The notes: generated by a model not told the origin, from the sequence alone. Shown: positions 10,262-18,678, counted from the stretch's first letter. The stretch: 64,000 nucleotides of DNA from Sphingosinicella sp. LHD-64 (GCF_031157375.1 NZ_JAVIFV010000003.1:818001-882000); one strand, 5' to 3'. Program-made: numbers and translations.

Positions 10262-10515
10262 GCCTGCGCCGCGCTTCCCGGCGTCACGGCGATCGCCCGT
10301 GCCTGCGCGCGCCTGAGCGCGATCTGCATGCGGCCGATCCTGACCGCGATCGGATCGCGGCCGAACGGCGCGCCATGGAGCGCCTCGATCGCCACGCCTT
10401 CGTCGAAACCGAAGTTTCGCAGCTTCTTCGCATCGCTCTCGGACAGCGAGTCCCAGAGGATCTCGGTCACCGTGGCCGGCGTGCGATAGGGAAGCTCGTC
10501 GAGGCTGAGGCGCAT
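10258..10515 (-). CDS. feoA: Ferrous iron transport protein A
   Basis: About 85 residues from MRLSLDELPYRTPATV. This ATG at 10515 has TGAGG five bases upstream, whereas the ATG six codons earlier lies against the Fur box without room for a ribosome site. The SH3-like FeoA fold is recognised by the segments LRNFGFDEGVAIEALH and IAVRIGRMQIALRRAQARAIAV. It is a small cytoplasmic partner of FeoB, required for efficient Fe2+ uptake in the systems where it has been studied. Confidence 0.88.
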   Translation of the reverse strand: MRLSLDELPYRTPATVTEILWDSLSESDAKKLRNFGFDEGVAIEALHGAPFGRDPIAVRIGRMQIALRRAQARAIAVTPGSAAQA

Positions 10516-10534
10516 GGGCGCCTCATGGATCATT

Positions 10535-10553
10535 TGCGACTGATTATCAATAA
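10535..10553 (-). promoter_or_regulatory. Fur box upstream of feoAB
   Basis: On the minus strand the site reads TTATTGATAATCAGTCGCA. It matches the alphaproteobacterial Fur-box pattern (TGATAATCA core followed by a TCGCA half) in an otherwise GC-rich background. It lies 20 to 38 bases before the chosen feoA start, where a bound repressor would block the promoter. Iron-replete repression of feoAB is the expected outcome. A second, similar site lies before the suf regulator at 53207-53225. Confidence 0.75.
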
Positions 10554-10565
10554 GCTGTACGGACC

Positions 10566-11741
10566 CTAGGCGGCGACGTGGCGGCGGCTGGCCGCGAGGC
10601 GCGGCGTGGTCTGCGCGACGACGCAGCGGTTCCGGCCCTGCGCCTTGGCCTTATAGAGCGCACCGTCGGCGGCCTCGATCAGGTCGGCGAAGGCACAGCC
10701 ATGCTCGCGGCTGAGCGCGACGCCGATGCTGACCCCGATGTCCACGCCGCTGCCATCGATCAGATAGGGCAGGGACAGCGCCCGAATCAGGGTTTCGCCA
10801 TAGCTGCGCATGCCGGCCGGGTCGCCGGAACGGGTGACGAGCAGGAACTCGTCGCCGCCGAGGCGCACCACGATGTCGCCGCTTCGCGCGGCAGCGCGCA
10901 AGCGCTCGGCGACCTCGACCAGCAGCCGGTCGCCCGCGCTGTGGCCGAGCGTGTCGTTGACGCCCTTGAAGCCGTCGAGATCGAGGAACAGGAAGGCGAG
11001 ATCCTCCGCATCTCCGGCCACTGCGCGCCGGTCGAATTCCGCGGCGAGGCCGGTGCGGTTGAGCAGGCCGGTCAGCTCGTCGTGGCGGGCGCGCCGGTCC
11101 TTGTCGATCTCGGCCTCCATCCGCTCGATCAGCATCCGGTTCATGCGGAAGGTCGCCGCGGTCATCGCGCCGAGATAGGCGGGGATCTGGAGGAAGGTCA
11201 CCAGCAGCACCGTCTCGCCCGACAGGATGCCGCCAAGGACGCAAGGGCCAAGGCTGAGTGCGATCATCGCCGCGCTGAGCCGCGGCGCGGCATAATTGCG
11301 CAGGCAGATGCCGCCGACCATCGCCGCGGCGGAGAGGCAGGCGAGGGTTGCAATCACCCAGTCGCCGCTCAGCAGGCAGATGAAGCTGCCGAAGCCGACG
11401 CTGAACGCCCACAGGAGGGCGAGCAGGATGTAGAGGTCGCTCGGTCCGCGCCGGCCTTCGCGAATCGCCCTGAGCCCCAGGATGACGACGGGGAGGCGAA
11501 TGATCGCCAGCAACAGCTCCCCGATCGCCCAGCCGATGAACAGCGGCGTCGGATGGCGCATCGCGATCGCGGTGGAGACGAGCACAGTGTTGAAGACGCC
11601 GCCCAGGAAGATCGGGAGCGTGCCGTAGAGTGCGTTGAACAGGGAGATGCGGATTGCGTCGGGAACGTCCTGGCCGGGGTCGATCAGCCAGCGCGTCAAC
11701 GACCAGCGCGGCAATGGATCGCTTGCAACCAGCCCGGACAT
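10566..11741 (-). CDS. Membrane-anchored diguanylate cyclase (GGDEF)
   Basis: 391 residues. The N-terminal half (about residues 25-200) has five or six membrane segments; the C-terminal half is a GGDEF domain. The active-site signature GGDEF is intact (VVRLGGDEFLLVTR), and the allosteric I-site RxxD is present five residues before it (RSGD). The enzyme should therefore make cyclic di-GMP from GTP and be product-inhibited. No EAL domain is attached. The sensory input of the membrane part is unknown. It is a single gene, separated from COQ9 by 67 bases. Confidence 0.9.
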   Translation of the reverse strand: MSGLVASDPLPRWSLTRWLIDPGQDVPDAIRISLFNALYGTLPIFLGGVFNTVLVSTAIAMRHPTPLFIGWAIGELLLAIIRLPVVILGLRAIREGRRGPSDLYILLALLWAFSVGFGSFICLLSGDWVIATLACLSAAAMVGGICLRNYAAPRLSAAMIALSLGPCVLGGILSGETVLLVTFLQIPAYLGAMTAATFRMNRMLIERMEAEIDKDRRARHDELTGLLNRTGLAAEFDRRAVAGDAEDLAFLFLDLDGFKGVNDTLGHSAGDRLLVEVAERLRAAARSGDIVVRLGGDEFLLVTRSGDPAGMRSYGETLIRALSLPYLIDGSGVDIGVSIGVALSREHGCAFADLIEAADGALYKAKAQGRNRCVVAQTTPRLAASRRHVAA

Positions 11742-11808
11742 TCGTTTCCCACCTTCCTGCCGATGCCGTTAAGGCAGGTGGGTTAAGTCTTTCTAAGCGT
11801 CCGCAGAA

Positions 11809-12468
11809 TCAGACGGCAGGGTAGCGCAGGCGGCCGAGGAACCGGCTGAGCGAGGGTCGAAGGTGGCCCTGGCCCTTCCAGCGCGCCTTGAATTTCTCGA
11901 AGCGCATGACGTCGTCGATCCGCCGGTCGAGGAAGGCCCGGGTTTCCGCCAGATCGTCGCTGTCGTCGTCGAGAAACACGAAGGTGGTCGAGCCGTAGAC
12001 GCCGGTCAGGATGGCCCGCTTGGAATAATGGTTGAAGTCGGTCGCGGTGTCGCCGGCAAGGCGCCAGATCCGGTCGGCGCTTCGCCAGGCGAGACGGGCG
12101 GCGCGGGCAACATGCTGCGGCATGGCGAGGATGGCGAGCGCGCGGCGCAGCGCCTCGCGGTGGGGATGCGCGACTGTGAGGCGGAACAGGACCAGTTCGC
12201 GGATACGCGCGCGGATCTTCATCGTTTCGATGCGCTCCGCCGGAAAGGCTTCGAGCATCGCGCGGTCGATCGAATCGAACCAGGCATCGATCATGTCGGT
12301 CTGGCCGCCGGGAAAGCAGAGCGCGGCGCGATCGGCGGGAACGCCGAGCTCCCCGGCTGCCATGGCAAGCGCCTGCGGCGACCAGCTGTCGAACGCGGCG
12401 TGGCGCGGCAACAGCGGCGCCAGCGCCATCCTGAGCTCGTCGAGAGTCATGTCGGCGGGCGGGATCAT
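11809..12468 (-). CDS. COQ9 family protein (ubiquinone biosynthesis)
   Basis: 219 residues, typical for COQ9-like proteins of alphaproteobacteria. Recognised by the WSPQALAMAAGELG and RAALCFPGGQTDMIDAWFDSIDRAM segments and by the aromatic WRSADRIWRLAGDTATDFNHYSKRAILTGVYGSTTFVFLDDDS stretch. The latter forms the lipid-binding region and is the most conserved part of the family. COQ9 binds an isoprenoid lipid and helps the hydroxylase step of ubiquinone synthesis. It starts six bases after the EamA transporter gene, forming a two-gene unit. Confidence 0.9.
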   Translation of the reverse strand: MIPPADMTLDELRMALAPLLPRHAAFDSWSPQALAMAAGELGVPADRAALCFPGGQTDMIDAWFDSIDRAMLEAFPAERIETMKIRARIRELVLFRLTVAHPHREALRRALAILAMPQHVARAARLAWRSADRIWRLAGDTATDFNHYSKRAILTGVYGSTTFVFLDDDSDDLAETRAFLDRRIDDVMRFEKFKARWKGQGHLRPSLSRFLGRLRYPAV

Positions 12469-12474
12469 GCCCGC

Positions 12475-13365
12475 TCAATGGGCTTCGGCGCCGCTGGTTG
12501 CAACCCTCCGGTCCGGCAACCGGATGAGGACCAGTGCCGCACAGACGAGCAATGCGCCGAGTCCGTCGGCGAGCCCGAGGCGTTCGTCATAGACCGCCCA
12601 GCCGAGCGCGGCGGCCGCGACGGGCTGGGTGAGCAGGCCCACGCCAATGACGAGCGGCGGCAAATGGCCCATCGCATAGACGAGCAGGCCTTGCCCGACG
12701 ACCTGGCTGCCGATGGAAAGAGGGATCAGCGGCGTCCAGTCGGTCGGCATCACCTGCTCGCCCATCGCGAGCGCAAAGAGGAGGATCGGCAGCGCACCGG
12801 CCGTGGTGGCGATCGCCAGCACCGGCCAGGGCGCCATCGTCTTGCGGGCGCGATCGACGACGATGAGGTAGAGGGCGTAGAAGAGAGCCGCGAGCAGGCA
12901 GAGTAGATCTCCGACGAAATGACCGGGCGAGAGCTCGTAGCTGCGTCCGAGCAGCAGCGCGGTGCCCGCCATGGCGAGGAGCAGGGCGACCGCCTGCATC
13001 GGCCGCGGCAGGGCGCGCAGCATGAGAAAGCCGTAGAGCGCGAACAGGAAGCTGGCGAAATTGCCGAACAGGGTGGCATTGGCGAGCTTGGTGCGCAGGA
13101 TGCCCTCGTGCCAGGCGGCGAGATCCGCGGCGAAGAACAGGCCGCCGAGCGCGATCGACCCGATCAGTACCCAGCCAGGAAAGGGTTTTCCCCGGCGCTG
13201 GCGGACGGCGAGGAGGGCAAGAAACGGAATCGCCAGCGCCAGCCGCCAGAATCCGGCGGCGACCGGCCCGACGTCGGAGAGGCGCACCATCCACGGGCCC
13301 GCAGTCAGACTGAGATTGGCGCCGATCAGCGCGGCGAACGCATAGCGGGCGTGGCTCTTCTCCAT
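12475..13365 (-). CDS. EamA / DMT-family transporter
   Basis: 296 residues with ten predicted membrane helices arranged as two EamA repeats (RhaT/YdcZ-like fold), beginning YAFAALIGANLSLTAGPWMVRL. Substrate unknown; members export or import amino acids, sugars or other small metabolites. The gene follows the terminator of the riboflavin operon and precedes COQ9 by six bases. A role in flavin export is conceivable from the neighbourhood but nothing in the sequence shows it. Confidence 0.8.
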   Translation of the reverse strand: MEKSHARYAFAALIGANLSLTAGPWMVRLSDVGPVAAGFWRLALAIPFLALLAVRQRRGKPFPGWVLIGSIALGGLFFAADLAAWHEGILRTKLANATLFGNFASFLFALYGFLMLRALPRPMQAVALLLAMAGTALLLGRSYELSPGHFVGDLLCLLAALFYALYLIVVDRARKTMAPWPVLAIATTAGALPILLFALAMGEQVMPTDWTPLIPLSIGSQVVGQGLLVYAMGHLPPLVIGVGLLTQPVAAAALGWAVYDERLGLADGLGALLVCAALVLIRLPDRRVATSGAEAH

Positions 13366-13416
13366 CGCGTTGTCCGCCTATCGGCGACGGCAGCCCGATG
13401 GCAAGGCGGCAGACAG

Positions 13417-13440
13417 ATAAAAGCCGCTCGCGGCTTGATA
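13417..13440 (-). terminator. Intrinsic terminator of the riboflavin operon
   Basis: On the minus strand AAGCCG-CGAG-CGGCTT is followed by TTATCT, giving a six-base-pair stem, tetraloop and U-rich tail. It stands between the stop of the last riboflavin-operon gene (GNAT, 13462) and the start of the EamA transporter (13365), so it closes the rib unit. Confidence 0.65.
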
Positions 13441-13461
13441 AGGACAGTTTGTGACCGGCGG

Positions 13462-14001
13462 TCAGGGGCGGATGCGCGCCTTCCATTGGGCCGCGGTCTG
13501 GCCCCAGGCATCGACCGGCAGGTCCTCATAGGGCGGCGGCAGGCGAGTCGGGCCGCGATTGGCCGCGCCGAGGCGCTGGGCGAGGCGGATCGATGCCAGA
13601 TTGTCCGGATCGATGGTGTGGATGATGTCGGTCCAGCCGAGCATGTCGACCGCATAGTCCATCGCGGCGACCGCCGCCTCATAGGCATAGCCCTGGCCGG
13701 CAAATTCGCGCGCCACGCCCCAACCGACCTCGGTCCCCGGCCAGCCCTCCGGCTGCCACGGCCCGACCCGGCCGACCCAGCGTCCGGTGCCGCGCTCGAT
13801 CAGCGCGAACATCGAATATCCCCGCACGCTCCAGGCGCCGGCCATGGTGCACAGGCTCCGCCAGGATTCGGCGCGGCTCTGGACGCCGCCGAGGAAGCGC
13901 ATCATCTCGGCATCCGCCTGGAAGGCGGCCCAGGGCTCGAAATCCTCCCCGTTGAGCGGCCGCAGAACCAGCCGCTCGGTGAAGAGGACCGGCAGGGTCA
14001 T
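13462..14001 (-). CDS. GNAT-family N-acetyltransferase (RimJ/RimL type)
   Basis: 179 residues. The start [32 protein letters not shown], the middle [30 protein letters not shown] and the end [21 protein letters not shown] are typical of the RimJ/RimL branch of GNAT acetyltransferases, which use acetyl-CoA. The substrate, protein N terminus or small molecule, cannot be told. It overlaps ribH by four bases (ATGA) and is the last gene of the riboflavin unit. Whether it has a role in flavin metabolism is unknown. Confidence 0.85.
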   Translation of the reverse strand: MTLPVLFTERLVLRPLNGEDFEPWAAFQADAEMMRFLGGVQSRAESWRSLCTMAGAWSVRGYSMFALIERGTGRWVGRVGPWQPEGWPGTEVGWGVAREFAGQGYAYEAAVAAMDYAVDMLGWTDIIHTIDPDNLASIRLAQRLGAANRGPTRLPPPYEDLPVDAWGQTAAQWKARIRP

Positions 14002-14420
14002 GCCGCGAAGCGCTCCTTCAGCGCGAGCATCGCGAGCGCCGCTTTGGCCGCCTCGCCACCCTTGTCCTTTTCCGTCGGCCTGGCGCGAGCAAGGGCCTGC
14101 GCCTCGTTCTCGACGGTGAGGATGCCGTTGCCGATCGACAGGCCGTCGAGGCTGAGCGCCATCAGCGCCCGGGCGCTCTCGCCGGCGACGATCTCGAAAT
14201 GATAGGTCTCGCCGCGGATCACCACGCCGAGTGCGACGAAGGCGTCGTAGTGCCCGCTCTCCACCGCCAGCGCGATCGCGCCGGGGATTTCCAGCGCGCC
14301 CGGCACGGTGATGGTGTCATGCACGTGACCTGCCGCCTCGATTGCGGCGCGGGCGCCTTCGAGGAGCAGGTCATTGAGATGGGCGTAGAACCGCGCCTCG
14401 ACGATCAGGATCCGGGCCAT
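13998..14420 (-). CDS. ribH: 6,7-dimethyl-8-ribityllumazine synthase
   Basis: 140 residues. Lumazine synthase is recognised by [16 protein letters not shown], the [15 protein letters not shown] motif, and the [18 protein letters not shown] segment that contains the phosphate-binding region. It condenses 5-amino-6-ribitylamino-uracil with 3,4-dihydroxy-2-butanone-4-phosphate, the latter made by the upstream RibBX. Its ATG shares one base with the ribBX stop (TGATG), ensuring coupled translation. The catalytic His that usually follows the RGET-FE segment is represented by YHFE. Confidence 0.95.
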   Translation of the reverse strand: MARILIVEARFYAHLNDLLLEGARAAIEAAGHVHDTITVPGALEIPGAIALAVESGHYDAFVALGVVIRGETYHFEIVAGESARALMALSLDGLSIGNGILTVENEAQALARARPTEKDKGGEAAKAALAMLALKERFAA

Positions 14421-15706
14421 CAGGCGCAGCCCTCGATTCCGCGCTCGCCGACGATGGCGAGGCCGTAGCCGCCGAGCGCGACCGGCGTGTGGTGGCTGTT
14501 GGTCAGCAGGATCATGTCGTGGACTCCGAGCTCGGCGAGGATCTGCGCGCCGACGCCATAGTCGCGCAGCTGCTCGCCGTCACGCCCGTCCGCCTCACCG
14601 GCGCGGACCTTCAGCGCCCGGGCGAGCGCCCCCTGCATCGGCCGGTTGATGACGACGATGACACCCGCACCGTTTTCGGCGATCGCCTTCATCGCGCCTT
14701 CGAGCAGGCCGCCGCGGCCGGTCGCCTCGGCGAAGGTGTCGGCGAAGAGGTCGAGCGCGTGCATCCGGACCAGGGTCGGCTGGTCCGGATCGACATGCCC
14801 CTTGACCAGCGCGATCTGCTCGGTGCCCGCCGCCTTGTTGAGGAAGGTCTTGGCGGTCCACGTCCCGCCCCAGCGGCTTTCGAAACGCGACTCGGCAGTA
14901 AGCTCGACCAGCCGGTCCTTCTTGAGGCGATAGGCGATGAGGTCGCGGATCGTGCCGATCCTGAGGCCGTGCATCGCGGCGAACTCGACGAGGTCGTCCA
15001 TCCGCGCCATCGACCCGTCCTCGCGCATGATCTCGCAGATCACGCCGGAGGGGTTGAGGCCGGCGAGGCGAGCGACATCGACTGCCGCCTCGGTATGGCC
15101 GGCACGGACCAGCACCCCGCCATCGCGGGCGACCAGCGGGAAGACGTGGCCCGGAGTCACGATATGCTCCGGCCCCTTGCCGGCATCGATCGCGACCGCG
15201 ACGGTGCGGGCGCGGTCGGCGGCGGAGATGCCGGTCGTCACCCCATCCCGCGCCTCGATCGAGACGGTGAACGCGGTCTCGTGGCGGGTGCCGTTGGTGC
15301 GGCTCATCAGCGGCAGGCCGAGCTGGTCGACCCGTTCCCGGGTGAGCGACAGGCAGATCAGGCCGCGGCCGTGGCGGGCCATGAAGTTGATCGCGTCCGG
15401 CGTCGCCATCTGGGCGGGGATGACGAGATCGCCCTCATTCTCCCGGTCCTCGTCGTCGACCAGGATGAACATCCGCCCGTTGCGCGCCTCGTCGAGGATC
15501 TGCTCGGCCGAGGCCATTACGTCGCGCCGTCCGCCGGCGAGGAACTTCTCGAGCTTGAGCAGCGTGTCGGCTGTGGGATTCCAGTCGGAATCGCCGAGCT
15601 TGCGCAACGAATTGGGGTGGAGGCCGGCGGCGCGGGCAAGGCCGGCCCGGCTCATCTCCCCGGCGGCAACGATTTCGGACAGGCGGTCGATCAGAAGCGT
15701 GCTCAT
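14420..15706 (-). CDS. ribB: 3,4-dihydroxy-2-butanone-4-phosphate synthase with degenerate RibA domain and N-terminal HTH (RibBX-like)
   Basis: 428 residues in three parts. Residues 1-60 form an XRE-like helix-turn-helix ([21 protein letters not shown]). Residues about 62-265 are an intact RibB domain with [22 protein letters not shown] and [12 protein letters not shown]. Residues about 280-425 resemble GTP cyclohydrolase II, but the zinc cysteines (normally C-x10-C-x-C) are replaced by Leu, Thr and Arg, and the RQEGRNIGL motif is replaced by RPMQGALA. The last domain is therefore probably not a cyclohydrolase, as in described RibBX proteins, and a separate RibA must exist elsewhere. The DNA-binding-like N terminus and the palindrome before the gene suggest self-regulation (inference). 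Confidence 0.88.
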   Translation of the reverse strand: MSTLLIDRLSEIVAAGEMSRAGLARAAGLHPNSLRKLGDSDWNPTADTLLKLEKFLAGGRRDVMASAEQILDEARNGRMFILVDDEDRENEGDLVIPAQMATPDAINFMARHGRGLICLSLTRERVDQLGLPLMSRTNGTRHETAFTVSIEARDGVTTGISAADRARTVAVAIDAGKGPEHIVTPGHVFPLVARDGGVLVRAGHTEAAVDVARLAGLNPSGVICEIMREDGSMARMDDLVEFAAMHGLRIGTIRDLIAYRLKKDRLVELTAESRFESRWGGTWTAKTFLNKAAGTEQIALVKGHVDPDQPTLVRMHALDLFADTFAEATGRGGLLEGAMKAIAENGAGVIVVINRPMQGALARALKVRAGEADGRDGEQLRDYGVGAQILAELGVHDMILLTNSHHTPVALGGYGLAIVGERGIEGCA

Positions 15707-15717
15707 GCCGCGCCAGT

Positions 15718-15735
15718 ATCACATCACAATGTGAT
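15718..15735. promoter_or_regulatory. Palindrome before ribBX, candidate operator
   Basis: Perfect inverted repeat ATCACAT-CACA-ATGTGAT, 12 to 30 bases upstream of the ribBX start codon. A further direct copy of ATCACAT lies at 15750-15756, overlapping the ribE stop. The site is AT-rich against the background and is placed where a repressor or activator could act on ribBX transcription, or where it could form an RNA hairpin. No FMN riboswitch pattern is seen here. Confidence 0.45.
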
Positions 15736-15750
15736 CCGCTATTGCAGAAA

Positions 15751-16356
15751 TCACATCTTGCTGTTGCGGACGTCGAGCATGCGGCCGAGATAGCGGGCGA
15801 GGATGTCGATCTCGAGGTTCACCTGGTCCCCTGCCGCGAACAGGGCGGTGTGGGCTGCGGTGTGCGGGATGATGTTGACGCCGAAGCTGGTGCCCTCCGG
15901 CCCGTCCGCGACTTCGTTGACGGTGAGCGAGATGCCGTTGATCGCGATCGAGCCTTTCTCGGAGAGGTAGGGCGCGAGCTTCGCCGGCACCGCGATCGCG
16001 AAGCGGATCGAGCCCTGGTCGGGTGCGCTCGTGGTGACGGTGCCGAGCCCGTCGACATGGCCGGTGACGATATGGCCGCCGAGCTCGTCACCGACCTTCA
16101 GCGCGCGCTCCAGATTCAGCCGCGTGCCCCCGGCCCACATTCCCGGCGCGGTGCGGCTCAGCGTCTCGCCGGAGACATCTACCGCGAACCAGCCCGGCCC
16201 CTTGTCGACCACGGTGAGACAGACGCCCGAGCAGGCGATCGAGGCGCCAAGGTCCACCGTCGCCATATCGTAGCCGTTGGCGACCCGGACGCGCAGGTCG
16301 CCGCGGTCCTCAACGGTCTCGATTGTGCCGACGTCGGTGATGATTCCGGTGAACAT
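15751..16356 (-). CDS. ribE: Riboflavin synthase, alpha subunit
   Basis: 201 residues with the two tandem lumazine-binding repeats of the alpha subunit. The first starts MFTGIITDVGTIETVEDRGDL with SIACSGVCLTVVDKG. The second has GGHIVTGHVDGLGTVTTSAPDQ and GSIAINGISLTVNEV. It dismutates two molecules of dimethyl-ribityllumazine to riboflavin and ribityl-uracil. The gene follows the ribD stop with no gap. The symbol ribE is used in the sense of riboflavin synthase, ribC in some species. Confidence 0.95.
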   Translation of the reverse strand: MFTGIITDVGTIETVEDRGDLRVRVANGYDMATVDLGASIACSGVCLTVVDKGPGWFAVDVSGETLSRTAPGMWAGGTRLNLERALKVGDELGGHIVTGHVDGLGTVTTSAPDQGSIRFAIAVPAKLAPYLSEKGSIAINGISLTVNEVADGPEGTSFGVNIIPHTAAHTALFAAGDQVNLEIDILARYLGRMLDVRNSKM

Positions 16357-17328
16357 TCAGCTCTCTTCCCGGACGCGCTCGTAGACTTCGAGCCGGTCCA
16401 TGCCAAGCGCGCGCGTGTCGGCGAGGCGCCAGCGTCGGTGTGCATCGGCGATAGCATTGAGGCCGATATAGCCGACCGATGACCTGCCCTCGCCAATCAG
16501 GATCGGCGCGCGGTAGATCAACATGCGGTCCACCAGGTCGGCGGCGAGGAAGGCGGTGGCGGTCGCCGAGCCGCCCTCGACGAGCAGGTCGTTGACGTCA
16601 TGAAGGCCGGCGACCTCCTCGGGTGCGCCGATGCGGGCCCAGCCTTCGACCGTCTCGCCGCGGGTCAGCAGCGCGCGCCGGGGCGAGCGGTCCTCGAGGC
16701 CGGGCAGGCGCACGTCGAGCCGCGGCCTGTCCGCCTCGTAGGTGCCGCGGCCCACCAGGATCATGTCGGCGCGGGCGCGCTCGAGATGGACATGGGCGCG
16801 GGCATCCTCGCCGGTGATCCACTTGCTCTCGCCGGAGGGGAGCGCGATCTTGCCGTCGATCGACATCGCGAGCTTCAGCGTCACAAGGGGCCGGCCGCGC
16901 CGGATGCGGCTCAGGAATCCGGCCAGGCTGCGCGCCGCCGCCTCGGCGCCTTCGCCGACGTCGACCGTGATTCCGGCTGCGCGCAGACAGGCGATGCCGG
17001 ACCCGTTGGTGCGTGGATCAGGGTCTTCAAGCGCGACCACCACCCGCGCCGGCCCGGCAGCGACGAGCAGGTCCGCACAGGCCGGTCCGCGCGCGCTCTC
17101 ATGCGCGCAGGGCTCCAGCGTCACATAGACGGTGGCACCCTCCACATTGCCGGCTTCCTCGAGCGCGACGGCTTCCGCGTGCGGCCGCCCGCCCGACTGC
17201 GTTGCACCACGCCCGATCACCGCGCCGTCGCGGACGATCACGCAGCCGACATGGGGATTTGGGGCGGTGGTGCCGCGGGCGCGCTCGCCGAGCGTGATCG
17301 CTTCGGTCATCCGGACGGCGTCGCTCAA
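16357..17328 (-). CDS. ribD: Bifunctional diaminohydroxyphosphoribosylaminopyrimidine deaminase / reductase
   Basis: About 323 residues from a TTG at 17328 that overlaps the previous stop (TTGA). This places the conserved APNPHVGCVIV at the family's usual distance from the start; ATG at 17310 is the alternative. The deaminase half has the zinc ligands in RPHAEAV and PCAHESARGPAC. The reductase half has LKLAMSIDGKIALPSGESKWITG. It performs the second and third steps of riboflavin synthesis. It is about 40 residues shorter than E. coli RibD, the missing part lying mainly in the reductase domain around residues 200-230. Confidence 0.92.
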   Translation of the reverse strand: MSDAVRMTEAITLGERARGTTAPNPHVGCVIVRDGAVIGRGATQSGGRPHAEAVALEEAGNVEGATVYVTLEPCAHESARGPACADLLVAAGPARVVVALEDPDPRTNGSGIACLRAAGITVDVGEGAEAAARSLAGFLSRIRRGRPLVTLKLAMSIDGKIALPSGESKWITGEDARAHVHLERARADMILVGRGTYEADRPRLDVRLPGLEDRSPRRALLTRGETVEGWARIGAPEEVAGLHDVNDLLVEGGSATATAFLAADLVDRMLIYRAPILIGEGRSSVGYIGLNAIADAHRRWRLADTRALGMDRLEVYERVREES

Positions 17329-17651
17329 ATGCCCAGCCTGTTCAGGCCCTCGTCGATCCGCTGGAACTGCTCGCGCCGCTCGCGCTCGAGCGCCTCGCGT
17401 CGCGCCTGGTCCTGGCGCTGCTTGGCCTGGATCTCCGCATCGCTGCGGGCCGCCGGCCAGTCGTTGACGTAGATGACCTGCTCGGGCGGCACGATGTTGG
17501 TCTGCGCGTCGAAATAGAAGGCAAGGATGATCCCGACCGGGATCAGGATGGCGAGCGTGGCCGCGAGCCACTGGTGGCGCGGCCGCGTGCGCCAGAATTC
17601 GCGCATGTCGGCCCACAGGACTTTCGGGGAAGCGGGACGGGGCAGGGGCAT
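17325..17651 (-). CDS. Small single-pass membrane protein of unknown function, first gene of the rib operon
   Basis: 108 residues from the ATG at 17651 (MPLPRPASPKVLWADMREFWRTRPRHQWLAATLAILIPVGIILAFYF). One membrane helix lies at about residues 27-45. It is followed by a periplasmic or cytoplasmic stretch and a charged Arg/Glu/Gln-rich helix (residues 75-105) that could form a coiled coil. The stop overlaps the ribD start. I recognise no family. Its fixed position before ribD makes a real gene likely. Confidence 0.7.
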   Translation of the reverse strand: MPLPRPASPKVLWADMREFWRTRPRHQWLAATLAILIPVGIILAFYFDAQTNIVPPEQVIYVNDWPAARSDAEIQAKQRQDQARREALERERREQFQRIDEGLNRLGI

Positions 17652-17701
17652 CGCGCCAAGATAGTCGCGCGGCGCCCCTGCCGCCAGCCCCGGCCGGCAT
17701 A

Positions 17702-17972
17702 GGGGCCTGTACCCATAACCGGCAATGGTCGTGATCGTCTGGAGAGGTCCGCTGGCAAGGAGCGCAGCGCAGTCGCGTAGCTGACCGCTACGCGCAAGCA
17801 AGCGACGCCGCCAGCAGGCCTCTCCAGACGACCGCGAAGCGGCGGGCGGCTTTTGGCGCAGGGCGGCGTCGCTCGTCGGTCACGATGCGCCCAGCATCGC
17901 TCCCTCCTCACTCCTTGCCCTGCACCAAAATCCACTCCGTCACGACCGTTGCCGGTTATGGGTGCAGGCCCC
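17702..17972. repeat. Nested palindromic element, 271 bp, non-coding
   Basis: The ends (17702-17734 and 17940-17972) are inverted repeats of 33 bases with two mismatches. Inside are two further arms. Arm 1 has 17735-17756 pairing with 17810-17831 (22 bases, two mismatches) and encloses the perfect hairpin CGCGTAGC/GCTACGCG. Arm 2 has 17851-17864 pairing with 17917-17930 (14 bases, one mismatch) and encloses CGATGC/GCATCG. The result is a three-way structure covering almost the entire 330-base gap between tonB and the rib operon. It carries no FMN-riboswitch motif. It may be a MITE-like repeat or a structured RNA. Confidence 0.7.
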
Positions 17973-17981
17973 AAGGGGGAC

Positions 17982-18638
17982 TCAGACGTCGGCCAGCCGG
18001 AAATGCAGGGTCATGACCTTGGTGCTCTCGATCGGACGGCCGTCGACCGTCGCCGGACGGAAGCGCCAGTGACGCAGCGCCTGACGCTCGGCGACCGCCC
18101 AGAAGGCGTCGCTGGTCGCCGACAGGCGTTCGACGGCGCGGACGCGGCCATCGGCGCCGATCGTCACGCGAACCCGCACCGTTCCCTCGCGTTGGGCGCG
18201 CTGCTCGGATGTCGGATAGGGCGGCTGGAACGCGGCCGCGTAGCGCTGGTCGATCTCGGCGTCGCGGCGGACCGGGGTGAGCGGAGGCGGTGGCTGAACC
18301 TGTTCGACGAAGCCGGTGCCAGTGCCGCCGAGCGGCTGGACCGGACCGGTCCCCGACACGATCGCAATCTGGTCCCGCGCCCCGTCGGGAGTCCGGACGA
18401 TCGGATCTATCGTCCGGATCGGGGTTTGGGTTTCCACTTCAGGCCGCGGCGGCGGGGCGGGATCGGGCGTCCGCTCGGGCGGGACATTATAGACATCCAT
18501 CGGAGGGAAGGCCGGCGGGATGATCACCGGCCCCTTGATCAGCAGCACCGCGCCGAGCGCTGCCGCATGCATTGCCACCACCAGAGCGAAGCCGCTGGGG
18601 CTCGCCCGTCTCTGTTCGAAGAAACCTGCCTCTGACAT
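17982..18638 (-). CDS. TonB-family energy transducer
   Basis: 218 residues. One membrane helix at about residues 17-37 (FALVVAMHAAALGAVLLIKG) is followed by a Pro-rich periplasmic spacer (PPERTPDPAPPPRPEVE). A TonB C-terminal domain covers residues about 140-218 (PPYPTSEQRAQREGTVRVRVTIGADGRVRAVERL, then RHWRFRPATVDGRPI). It couples the proton gradient, through ExbB/ExbD, to TonB-dependent receptors. It follows exbD with a 110-base gap that has its own AT-rich promoter region; no exbB is nearby. Confidence 0.88.
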   Translation of the reverse strand: MSEAGFFEQRRASPSGFALVVAMHAAALGAVLLIKGPVIIPPAFPPMDVYNVPPERTPDPAPPPRPEVETQTPIRTIDPIVRTPDGARDQIAIVSGTGPVQPLGGTGTGFVEQVQPPPPLTPVRRDAEIDQRYAAAFQPPYPTSEQRAQREGTVRVRVTIGADGRVRAVERLSATSDAFWAVAERQALRHWRFRPATVDGRPIESTKVMTLHFRLADV

Positions 18639-18678
18639 GGGTTTTCTCCTCTCCTCACCGACCCCAAAAGTCGGCTCA

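Noticed and set aside
14430-14860. Active GTP cyclohydrolase II at the C terminus of RibBX
   Set aside because: The zinc-binding cysteines and the RQEGRNIGL motif are replaced, so activity is not claimed.
17543-17974. 143-codon frame across the nested palindrome
   Set aside because: It follows the inverted repeats and has no coding features. Better described as a non-coding structured element.
15707-17981. Possible FMN riboswitch for the riboflavin genes
   Set aside because: I looked in the gaps before ribBX and before the first rib gene for the conserved RFN pieces (such as the GGGTGAAATTCCC-like and AGCCCGCGAG-like segments) and found none.
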